From NCBI GenBank assembly GCA_934095845.1, contig CAKOKS010000007.1:1-50219 (forward strand): 50,219 nucleotides of DNA, in the 5' to 3' direction. Below, in pieces: positions 43,871 through 50,219 of this stretch. This stretch comes from an uncultured Bacilli bacterium. GTDB lineage: Bacteria; Bacillota_I; Bacilli_A; RF39; UBA660. Each line of letters begins with the position of its first letter. Within the stretch, counting starts at the first letter, position 1. The position numbers and the translations under genes are program-made. The notes under the pieces were generated by a model. That model worked only from the letters and a program-made list of their open reading frames with translations. It was not told where the DNA came from and did not search any database.

Positions 43871-44794
43871 ATGAAAAAGAATATGGAAGAAAGTTTTAAA
43901 AAGTTAGATGATAGGTTATATGATGGTTTATACAGAACTGATTTAGAAAAAATTCGTTATGAATTAAAGAAGATAAATGAACCTATTTTAGTTACTGGAG
44001 TTGGAGGATCAAGCGTTGTTGCAAATTATGCAGCAGGAATACTAAATAAGAAAAATAAAATTATTACGAGGTGTGTTGAACCAAGAGATTTTAAATACTT
44101 AAATACTAATGGATATAAATCTGTAATGGCTTGTAGCTATTCTGGAAATACTTCTGGAATTAAACTAGCGTTTTCAAATGATATGAAACATTATTTATTT
44201 GCTGGAAGAGAAAGTGAATTAGATAACGTTACTAGCTTAACTTATAATTGTAAAGATAAAGAACATAGTTTTATATCTTTAGCATCTACATTAATTCCTT
44301 GTGGAGTTTTACTCAGTTATTATTATGATAATATTAGAGACTATATAGACTATATATTTGATAATACGGATCCCTATACATTTGATTTTGATGTTAGCTG
44401 TGATGTTTTTGAAATATTTTCAGGTTTAGAGACTTCTACAGCTAGCAAATATTTAGAATCTACCATGGTGGAAGCAGGAATAGGTGTCCCAGTAATACAT
44501 GATAAGTACTCTTATTGTCATGGACGAAGCACCTTATCAACTACAAGTAACAGCACAGCAATTTATTTTAATTTAAATACTGAATTAGATAAACTACTTG
44601 TAAATGAATTACCAAAATATTATAAAGAAGTAATTGTATTAAATGCTAATTGTAGTCCTATGTCAGAATATTTCCTTTTAGTTAAGTGTATATATCTAAC
44701 GAAATATATTGCCGAAAGAAAGCAAAAAGATTTATCAGGTATTGATTATTGCCAAATAGTAAGAAAAATATATGATTTTAAAGGTTCAGTATAA
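43871..44794 (+). CDS. SIS-domain protein (sugar isomerase-like)
   Basis: 307 aa. VTGVGGSSVVANYAAGIL (about 40-57) and ACSYSGNTSGIK (about 90-101) are the phosphosugar-binding turns of the SIS fold. The C-terminal half (SKYLESTMVEAGIGVPVIHDKYSYCHGRSTL) looks like a second, degenerate SIS unit. The substrate is unknown. The order WYL regulator then SIS gene may mean local control. GAGGAGG is 7 bases before the ATG but locked in a hairpin. Confidence 0.75.
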   Translation: MKKNMEESFKKLDDRLYDGLYRTDLEKIRYELKKINEPILVTGVGGSSVVANYAAGILNKKNKIITRCVEPRDFKYLNTNGYKSVMACSYSGNTSGIKLAFSNDMKHYLFAGRESELDNVTSLTYNCKDKEHSFISLASTLIPCGVLLSYYYDNIRDYIDYIFDNTDPYTFDFDVSCDVFEIFSGLETSTASKYLESTMVEAGIGVPVIHDKYSYCHGRSTLSTTSNSTAIYFNLNTELDKLLVNELPKYYKEVIVLNANCSPMSEYFLLVKCIYLTKYIAERKQKDLSGIDYCQIVRKIYDFKGSV

Positions 44795-44805
44795 CATAAG
44801 AAAAT

Positions 44806-44831
44806 AGATTACTTTTTAATCTGTTTTTTTT
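44806..44831 (+). terminator. Terminator of the SIS gene
   Basis: AGATTA/TAATCT stem (44806-44811 with 44817-44822), G, then eight T's. Confidence 0.7.
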
Positions 44832-44872
44832 ATGATAAAATAAGTGTATATTTTATAAATGAGGTAATAAAC

Positions 44873-45265
44873 ATGAACATTAATGAAAATATTATGATTT
44901 TAAATGGTAAAAAATTTGAAATAGGTGAAATAGAACTAGATAAAAGTGCATTATATATAGCCGATAAAAATGATAAATACCGTTACTGTGTACATATATA
45001 CAATTGGGATGAAATATATAAAGTGCCAATAGGAGAAAAGTATGATATAGAATTTAATGAATACAATTTCTGCGAAAATGGGGAATCTGCTCTTATTTGG
45101 CCAACTACTTGTTATATTGAAAAAAAAGCAATTAATTCTATAAGATTTTACTTTAAATTTGATGATTTTACTGATGCATGTTATATGAACAAAAAAGGGC
45201 ATTTAGATACAGCATTAGAGTCTTTAGAAATTAATGTAAATGCAGAATACAAAAATATAAATTAG
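44873..45265 (+). CDS. Unknown small cytosolic protein
   Basis: 130 aa, acidic, no signal or membrane span, predicted beta-rich (YCVHIYNWDEIYKV, ESALIWPTTCYIEKK). I do not recognise it. Size, acidity and position before another orphan protein are compatible with an immunity-type protein, but no toxin gene is visible next to it. GAGGTAATAAAC precedes the ATG. Confidence 0.6.
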   Translation: MNINENIMILNGKKFEIGEIELDKSALYIADKNDKYRYCVHIYNWDEIYKVPIGEKYDIEFNEYNFCENGESALIWPTTCYIEKKAINSIRFYFKFDDFTDACYMNKKGHLDTALESLEINVNAEYKNIN

Positions 45266-45284
45266 AAGGATTAGAAAGCAAATA

Positions 45285-45995
45285 ATGAAAGTAGTATTGA
45301 AAACAAATGAATATGGTACAAAAGATATTCACTTAATTGAAGAAAATAAAACTTTATCAATCGTGTTTGCTGGTACAGGTGATCTACATTGGATTATTAA
45401 AAATAATAAAACAGATAATGATGAAGAATATTCATATGATAATTTTGAAATTACAAAAGAAAATTATCAAGTATATTCTTTATTTGAAAAATTATTCTAT
45501 GATATTAAAAATATAAATATTTTTGATAAAGAATGTGAATTTCCACCATATGTAGAAACAGATGAAGAAAAGGAATATTATTTAGAAGAACAAGAATTAG
45601 ACAAAAAAAGATATAGAATGTTAAATATGGCACATTATAATGATTTATATAATGATGAAGAAAAAACTATCACTTGGGTTTCTGATGAAACTGGATTCGA
45701 AGTAGCAAATAAAGTTTTAATTCATAAATTAAGAGATCGATTTTTAATAGAATTTAAAACTCAACCTTACATTGAAGGTTATGAAAGAGAAGATAATCTT
45801 TTAGGAATAATGGGAATTAGATTCCGTAATTCAGGAAGTAGATATGAGCCATTTAATATAGTATTTATGAGAATGTTTAGAGAAATGCAAAACATTGATG
45901 ATATTAATGATTATGGGCATCAAATCCATATGGAAGAGTACTTATATAAAAAAAACAAAATAAAAAAATTGAGTCTTAGTTCAAATAATGGATAG
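45285..45995 (+). CDS. Unknown protein
   Basis: 236 aa, acidic, soluble. The N-terminal part is beta-rich (TLSIVFAGTGDLHWII), a charged helical middle follows (ETDEEKEYYLEEQELDKKRY), and the C-terminal domain contains FLIEFKTQ, RFRNSGSRYEPFNIVFMRMF and a lysine-rich end. I recognise no family. It is 19 bases after the previous gene and probably co-transcribed. A decayed gene fragment follows. Confidence 0.65.
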   Translation: MKVVLKTNEYGTKDIHLIEENKTLSIVFAGTGDLHWIIKNNKTDNDEEYSYDNFEITKENYQVYSLFEKLFYDIKNINIFDKECEFPPYVETDEEKEYYLEEQELDKKRYRMLNMAHYNDLYNDEEKTITWVSDETGFEVANKVLIHKLRDRFLIEFKTQPYIEGYEREDNLLGIMGIRFRNSGSRYEPFNIVFMRMFREMQNIDDINDYGHQIHMEEYLYKKNKIKKLSLSSNNG

Positions 45996-46012
45996 AAGAA
46001 AGATAAAAAAGA

Positions 46013-46120
46013 GAAATATATATCTTAGAGCATCTTGGCATAGATCATATTATTATTGAAGATGTAAACATTAATTGGAAACATACTTATGAAATTATAA
46101 ATAATTTTATACAAAAATAA
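46013..46120 (+). pseudogene. Decayed C-terminal fragment of an unknown gene
   Basis: An open stretch with no start codon or ribosome site reads KREIYILEHLGIDHIIIED and continues to a stop after NNFIQK. It has the composition of real protein (helix-forming, normal codons) but is only about 35 codons and preceded by stops, so it looks like the tail of a lost gene. Confidence 0.4.
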
Positions 46121-46144
46121 ATCAAATGAAGTAAAAGGAGAAGT

Positions 46145-47278
46145 ATGAAAAAATTAGTAAATAAAAAAAGTATTTTAATTGGTGTATGTATAGTAATATT
46201 AAGTATATTATCTATAACATTACTTATTATAAATAATAAAATAAATTCAAATTTAAAAGATAAAAACGACAATAAAATTCAAGAAAATGGGACTAGTAAT
46301 TTAGGCGGCGTTGAAACAACAACGATAGATGAAAATATCGAAAAAACAAATGATGTAACAAGTAATGATAATAGTAAAATAGAAACTAGAGAAAACACTA
46401 CTGAACATATTGAAGTAAATAAAGAAAATGAAAAAAAATCTAATAAAGGAAATAGTAATAAAGAAATAAACAATACAACTAAAATAACTAAAACTGAAAA
46501 CAACATGACAACAAAAACAACTCAAAAAAGTAATACTACAACTACAGTAATTAAAACTAAAGAACAAGAAAATAATGAATTTAGAAATAAATTACTTTCT
46601 AAATATAATGTTATTGTTGGGTATAAAGATGAAGTCGATGGAGTATATAAAAACTCATATGCTTCACCTAGAAAAATTTACGATGATGAAGTAATTAGTT
46701 ATAATTTAACTAAAATTGAAGATGCATTGAAAAAATATCCGAAATCATTTTTTAGTGAAATAAAAAATAAATGGAAACCTATTTCAATTTATTTGGTTGA
46801 CTATATTAATGGTTATGCAGGAGGAGTTACTGATAATAACAATAGTTCAACATTAGTAATTTTAATTGTAGCAACGCATTCTCCGAAATCTTCGATTTTG
46901 GAAAATACAGTGCATCATGAATTGATGCATGCAATAGATTGCTATTTTACTTCAAAAGGTATTTATAGTAGTTACACTTTAGAACAAAGTATAGCAAAAT
47001 ATAATCCAGAAGGATTTAGTTATGGAGTTCAAGATAACAAATATGTTTATCTTTTAGATAATCCTTATTATTTTGTATCTAAATATGCTAAATCTGCTTA
47101 TAACGAAGATAGAGCAGAAATATTTTCTAATTTGATGTATAGAAGTACTGCACCGGCGTATTTAAAAGCTGGTCAGCCAATTAATGAAAAAGCAAAAGTA
47201 ATAACAAACCAAATAAATCAAAATTTTACTTCTGCATCTTCTGGTAATAATAGATGGGATAAATTAGTAGCTCACTAG
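46145..47278 (+). CDS. Exported zinc metallopeptidase on a Thr/Asn-rich stalk
   Basis: 377 aa. An N-terminal membrane anchor (about 9-32), a long low-complexity stalk rich in N, T, K and E (about 33-140), then a compact domain. The domain has HHELMHAID (zinc motif HELMH at 258-262) and a downstream NEDRAEIFSNLM (Glu325), a possible third ligand. This resembles the zincin fold of the anthrax-lethal-factor/Pro-Pro endopeptidase type more than thermolysin. The domain would lie outside the cell, acting on surface or host proteins. AAAGGAG precedes the ATG. Confidence 0.75.
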   Translation: MKKLVNKKSILIGVCIVILSILSITLLIINNKINSNLKDKNDNKIQENGTSNLGGVETTTIDENIEKTNDVTSNDNSKIETRENTTEHIEVNKENEKKSNKGNSNKEINNTTKITKTENNMTTKTTQKSNTTTTVIKTKEQENNEFRNKLLSKYNVIVGYKDEVDGVYKNSYASPRKIYDDEVISYNLTKIEDALKKYPKSFFSEIKNKWKPISIYLVDYINGYAGGVTDNNNSSTLVILIVATHSPKSSILENTVHHELMHAIDCYFTSKGIYSSYTLEQSIAKYNPEGFSYGVQDNKYVYLLDNPYYFVSKYAKSAYNEDRAEIFSNLMYRSTAPAYLKAGQPINEKAKVITNQINQNFTSASSGNNRWDKLVAH

Positions 47279-47285
47279 AAAAAAG

Positions 47286-47315
47286 TTGCTCTCTATATAA
47301 TTAATATGCTATTAT
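47286..47315 (+). promoter_or_regulatory. Promoter of the lipoprotein gene
   Basis: TTGCTC (47286-47291), 18 bases, TATTAT (47310-47315). The predicted transcript start falls at about 47322. Confidence 0.5.
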
Positions 47316-47321
47316 GAATGT

Positions 47322-47341
47322 ACAAATACTAATGTATTTGT
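47322..47341 (+). promoter_or_regulatory. 5'-terminal mRNA hairpin before the ribosome site
   Basis: ACAAATAC-TAAT-GTATTTGT, a perfect 8-bp stem, directly followed by GAGGAGG. It would form at the very 5' end of the mRNA, where such stem-loops are known to protect Gram-positive mRNAs. Confidence 0.55.
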
Positions 47342-47354
47342 GAGGAGGAAATTT

Positions 47355-47813
47355 ATGAAAAAAATTGTTATATTAATTGTTGTCTGCTTAAGTGTGTCTC
47401 TATGTCTAACTGGATGTAAGAGTTCTCAAAACAAAATAGATATAGGAAATGAATCAGAAATCAATATTTCACAAACAGATGTTACCATGTCTATTAAAAA
47501 AGGTACATTAACAAATAAGGGTGCTACTATCGTTTTAACTAATGAAAGTGATAAAGATTATGAGTATGGTAGTCCATATGAAATAGAAGTAAAAAAGAAT
47601 GGAAAATGGCATAAGATTAATGCTGAATTAGATTTCGATTTACCAGCTTTTATATTAAAAGCAGGTGAAAAAGTAGAATTAGAATTAGATTGGGGAAATG
47701 GATATGGTCTATTACCAAAAGGTACATATAGAATTATAAAAGATATGGATTATGAATATGAAAATAATAAATATAATTCGTTTAATATAGCTGTGGAATT
47801 TAATATTGATTAA
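47355..47813 (+). CDS. Lipoprotein with an Ig-like domain
   Basis: 152 aa. MKKIVILIVVCLSVSLCLTGC is a lipoprotein signal with lipobox cysteine 21. The mature part is one beta domain (VTMSIKKGTLTNKGATIVLTN, ILKAGEKVELELDWGNGYG, LLPKGTYRIIKD), similar in pattern to bacterial immunoglobulin-like lipoproteins of Firmicutes. It would be anchored on the outer face of the membrane. GAGGAGG is 7 bases before the ATG; an in-frame upstream start lies inside that site. Role unknown. Confidence 0.78.
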   Translation: MKKIVILIVVCLSVSLCLTGCKSSQNKIDIGNESEINISQTDVTMSIKKGTLTNKGATIVLTNESDKDYEYGSPYEIEVKKNGKWHKINAELDFDLPAFILKAGEKVELELDWGNGYGLLPKGTYRIIKDMDYEYENNKYNSFNIAVEFNID

Positions 47814-47823
47814 TAATTCTTAA

Positions 47824-48366
47824 CTTAAATATAATTATCCAAGAAGATATGAGGATATGAAAAAGTGATTTAGCAAGATGTCCAGAAATATGTCTAAAAC
47901 AGATTTTTGGAGAAAAATATGAATTTGTTTGTTCTAAAGATGTAACTTTATTACAAGCTTTAGAACTAGAAAGATTGTATTATAAATCAATTAGTGAACA
48001 TAAATATGAAAGTGATTATATAGAACTACCTTCAACAGAATCAAAAGATTGTCTTACTTGTATTTATGACTTATCAGAACAAACCACAGTTACTAAAATG
48101 GAAAGAAGAGTATTTGATTTAGATATAAAAAAATTAATTAATAATTGTCGTATAAATACACCATCAAGTTTATATTTAAACTTTTTCCAACATTTGAGTT
48201 ATGATTATAAAAGCTTAAAAGGCAATTATGATGATATATGTTTTGATAATATTTAAGAGTTTATCTTGATTGGCTTGAAGATGAAACTGGTGTTGATGTA
48301 TCTAATTTAGGTACTGGTGCTAGAAATGGTGAAAGAATTAAAATAAAAGAATTAATAAGAAGATAA
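47824..48366 (+). pseudogene. Frameshifted remnant of an unknown gene
   Basis: Three frames can be joined. The first reads LKYNYPRRYEDMKK and then TGA; dropping one T at 47866 continues as DLARCPEICLKQIFGEKYEF for about 130 codons to a TAA at 48254. A further shift gives VYLDWLEDETGVDVSNLG and ends RR at 48366. There is no start with a ribosome site. The remnant is about 180 codons of what was a longer soluble protein. I do not recognise the family. Confidence 0.65.
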
Positions 48367-48607
48367 ATTATTATTAAATGTTTAACTTTGATATATGTAA
48401 TAATTTAATTCAAATATTATAAATATAGTTTATTAGATAAGTTAATATAGATAATTATTGTAAAAAGAAGAAATTCGAATATATATGGAAGCTTCATAAA
48501 AATTAAAAAATATATATAGAAGTATAAGGAATGACATTGAATATAAGACTTTCAATATTTTTGAAATCACTTGCATATCTTGTCATTTTTTTATTTTATT
48601 CATGTAA
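48367..48607. other. Noncoding stretch with one long hairpin
   Basis: No reading frame of note. The only structure seen is at 48530-48592: AATGACA pairs with TGTCATT across a 44-base loop that itself holds TTTCAA/TTGAAA (48550-48566), followed by seven T's. It may be an old terminator or the end of a small RNA; I found no convincing promoter. Confidence 0.3.
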
Positions 48608-48636
48608 TTGACTGCCTTAAAACTTTTTGGTAGAAT
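48608..48636 (+). promoter_or_regulatory. Promoter of the unknown gene at 48665
   Basis: TTGACT (48608-48613), 17 bases, TAGAAT (48631-48636). Confidence 0.7.
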
Positions 48637-48664
48637 ATATTAAATTTTCTAGGTGGTGAAATAT

Positions 48665-49534
48665 ATGTCGGCAATGAATTTATATATTAATGAAGAAAAA
48701 GTGTCATATGAAATAAGACAAGATGTAATAATAATTAAAGAGAAGGGTAATGTAATATTTGAAGTTCCAATACCTAAATGTTATCATTTATTAGGAATAA
48801 TAGATGATGGAAACAACAAAAAGAGGATTATAATTGCTCCATATGAGTTAAAAAAACCTAATTACATTCCTGATGGTTATGGTAATTTGCATTTAGTTGC
48901 TTCAGGTTGTTGGAGAGTTGAAAGAAATAATGATGATTTTTATATTAAGAGAAGCCTTGATTATGTGGATACTACTTTATTAAAACCAGAACATTATTTA
49001 GAAGTATCTGATGGACAATTTCAAATTTCTCAGGAAGAAATTCCTAAAAGTTTTTGGTATTCTAGTCAACATCGAGATTTAATGTCCAAAATTCTTGACG
49101 ATAGTTACGCTATTGCGTGGATAGAAACTAATAAAATTCCTGAATATCTAAAAGGATTTGACCCTCGATGCCGTCTTATTACTGAAGAAGAATGCATGTC
49201 TCTTTTTGCATTCAATGAAGCAACAGATTTTTGCTTTAAAGGGTATACAAAACTAACTGGTATAAAGCCAAAATACGATAGTATTCCTAAATTTATATTA
49301 GGAGATAATGAATATTATATTGAAAATTGGGATAAAATCGTTTTAAGTAGAGAAGATAGAAGTGTATATAAACAATTGATTAACAAATTGGCGTGCGAAA
49401 CTTATAGGAATCAACCTATACCTTCTTCTATTCCCGATGATTTCCGCTATGCACATTTTGTTCTGCCAGTAATTGATGAAGAAGCAGGTAAAAAAGTGTT
49501 GGTTAAATCACTAAATCAAAATGGAAAGTTTTAA
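48665..49534 (+). CDS. Unknown soluble protein
   Basis: 289 aa, no signal or membrane span. Beta-rich N-terminus (VSYEIRQDVIIIKEKGNVIFEVPI), then aromatic-rich segments (YGNLHLVASGCWRVERN, KSFWYSSQHRDLMSK) and a helical C-terminus. I recognise no motif. AGGTGGTG is 7 bases before ATG 48665; ATG 48674 is also possible. It has a good promoter of its own, in contrast with the decayed genes on both sides. Confidence 0.7.
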   Translation: MSAMNLYINEEKVSYEIRQDVIIIKEKGNVIFEVPIPKCYHLLGIIDDGNNKKRIIIAPYELKKPNYIPDGYGNLHLVASGCWRVERNNDDFYIKRSLDYVDTTLLKPEHYLEVSDGQFQISQEEIPKSFWYSSQHRDLMSKILDDSYAIAWIETNKIPEYLKGFDPRCRLITEEECMSLFAFNEATDFCFKGYTKLTGIKPKYDSIPKFILGDNEYYIENWDKIVLSREDRSVYKQLINKLACETYRNQPIPSSIPDDFRYAHFVLPVIDEEAGKKVLVKSLNQNGKF

Positions 49535-49607
49535 TAGAAAAAAGCTACATAGTTAGATATTTTAAATTGTTAAACTAATTGTTGGTATTAAAAGTGTTCA
49601 GGCTGGA

Positions 49608-49942
49608 TTATAAAAGTTTGTTCATAATTTCAATAGTTTTTTGTTTAGCAACACCACAAAAATTACAGAATTTACATTTACAAGTATTATAAACATTCAT
49701 AGTTTTATGACAATCAAGGTATTCATATACAGAAAAACTATTTCAGAAATTTTACCAATTCTCATTTTGTTAACTTCATCAAAAACAGCTGGTCTGATAT
49801 TTAAATTTTTATTTTTAACAAACAAAACAAAATCATCCCAATAATCGTTGAATATATCTGGTAAAGAAAAATAGAATTTCTTGGGATAAATTTTTCTTAA
49901 ATCAGTTTCGTTGTCAAAAACATTTATAATAGTATTATTCAT
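49608..49942 (-). pseudogene. IS91-type transposase remnant (N-terminal part, frameshifted)
   Basis: On the minus strand, MNNTIINVFDNETDLRKIYP to IRPAVFDEVNKMRIG resembles the start of IS91-family transposases. After a frameshift near 49765 the neighbouring frame reads VYEYLDCHKTMNVYNTCKCKFCNFCGVAKQ..., the zinc-binding cysteine cluster of that family (C..H...CKxxFCxxCG). It stops at 49608 after NKLL, before any catalytic domain. It is a dead fragment of a mobile element; I found no element ends. Confidence 0.7.
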
Positions 49943-49988
49943 AGTAACAAAAGTATAACATACAAAAAGCCACAACGTGGTTTAAAGT

Positions 49989-50033
49989 GATAAATAAATT
50001 TCATTTTTTATGAATATTTATTTATCTTTTTTT
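49989..50033 (+). terminator. Strong terminator before the permease gene
   Basis: An 11-bp GATAAATAAAT/ATTTATTTATC stem (49989-49999 with 50016-50026) extended by TTCAT/ATGAA, then seven T's. It probably once closed the 48665 gene or another unit before the transposase fragment arrived. Confidence 0.75.
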
Positions 50034-50049
50034 ATAACTTGCATTTAGT

Positions 50050-50081
50050 CTAAAAATTCACAAGATGCACTAAGAATTCGC
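50050..50081 (+). promoter_or_regulatory. Direct repeats upstream of the permease promoter
   Basis: CTAAAAATTCAC (50050-50061) and CTAAGAATTCGC (50070-50081) agree at 10 of 12 bases with a 20-base period, ending 8 bases before the -35 box. Two helical turns apart, they suit an activator or response regulator. Confidence 0.45.
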
Positions 50082-50089
50082 TAGATTAA

Positions 50090-50118
50090 TTGACAAAAAT
50101 CTAAAAAAATAATATGAT
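50090..50118 (+). promoter_or_regulatory. Promoter of the permease gene
   Basis: Perfect TTGACA (50090-50095), 17 bases, TATGAT (50113-50118). Confidence 0.75.
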
Positions 50119-50171
50119 TATATGGACTATATATCTTTAAGTAAAAAATCTGAAGATAGGAGGTTGATAAA

Positions 50172-50219
50172 ATGCTAAAAAATGCTATAGCATATATTTT
50201 AAGAAAAAGAAATAGAACA
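50172..50219 (+). CDS. Start of an ABC-transporter permease-like gene (partial)
   Basis: Only 16 codons are in the window: MLKNAIAYILRKRNRT. This opening (short amphipathic start, then a basic RKRNRT just before the expected first membrane span) is typical of FtsX/MacB-type permeases of Gram-positive ABC exporters. GGAGG lies 8 bases before the ATG. The gene continues beyond the window edge. Confidence 0.5.
   Translation, partial: MLKNAIAYILRKRNRT

Noticed and set aside
46301..46567. Overlapping minus-strand frames opposite the Thr/Asn-rich stalk of the metallopeptidase
   Set aside because: These are phenylalanine/serine-rich mirror images of a repetitive stalk, with no starts of their own.
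43192..49580. The 15-base string attgttaaactaatt occurs near 43195 and again near 49566
   Set aside because: Low-complexity AT sequence, no flanking similarity, no duplicated genes; chance is likely.
1..50219. Search for CRISPR arrays, tRNA or rRNA genes and prophage attachment sites
   Set aside because: No regularly spaced repeats, no cloverleaf with CCA-ready acceptor and no rRNA-like segments were seen; the only large repeat is the tandem toxin module.

Overview
The window is strongly AT-rich DNA from a Gram-positive-type bacterium, most likely an uncultured gut member of the Bacilli (RF39/Erysipelotrichia-like). The basis is the Firmicutes gene orders (a YbxB-like methyltransferase before rpoB-rpoC; ruvA-ruvB-queA-tgt), a PolC-type polymerase, a CIRCE element, SigA-like promoters (TTGACA-N17-TATAAT type), a Bacillus-type tiny membrane protein and a lipobox lipoprotein. 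TGA is a normal stop (for example at the end of the sirtuin gene), so this is not a TGA=Trp mollicute. The species assignment is inference.

Layout. 1-8202: promoter, RsmC/YbxB-like methyltransferase, rpoB and rpoC. 8203-9070: no long gene, but two tandem copies of what look like complete type I toxin-antitoxin modules. Each has a 27-30 residue hydrophobic peptide on the minus strand with a strong Shine-Dalgarno (SD) sequence, its own promoter and terminator, and a convergent antisense RNA on the plus strand with a near-consensus promoter and terminator. 9071-16012: an unusually long PolC (1914 aa) and UDP-glucose dehydrogenase. 16021-16565: a small Cro/CI regulator and a tiny membrane protein on the minus strand. 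16681-23607: housekeeping block (ruvA, ruvB, queA, tgt, rplS, lepB) with small unknown genes in between.

23662-28664: a tightly packed operon of radical SAM protein, sirtuin, DUF488 protein, cytosolic-looking amidase and M3 peptidase. 28714-34684: accessory enzymes (GNAT, DUF402, histidine phosphatase, HIT, uracil-DNA glycosylase-like). Among them are two convergent genes that each fuse a CYTH (triphosphate tunnel) domain to something else: a P-loop kinase on one side and an XRE DNA-binding domain on the other, with a MATE-like transporter transcribed divergently from the regulator. 34782-38944: a MATE transporter fused to a cytidylate-kinase-like domain, then a ClpB lacking its N domain under a CIRCE-overlapped promoter.

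39062-50219: accessory and surface region. It holds a large exported protein, an RsgI-like/PepSY membrane protein, a possible PD-(D/E)XK protein, XRE and WYL regulators, a SIS-domain protein whose SD sits in a terminator-like hairpin, unknown proteins, an exported zinc metallopeptidase and a lipoprotein. Decayed genes, an IS91-type transposase remnant and the first 16 codons of an ABC-transporter-type permease close the window.

The strongest candidate for a little-described system is the tandem type I toxin-antitoxin array at 8211-8977. Its two copies keep almost identical regulatory DNA but carry unrelated toxin peptides. The paired CYTH-fusion locus at 30451-33547 is the second. All calls rest on reading the sequence; no database search was possible.
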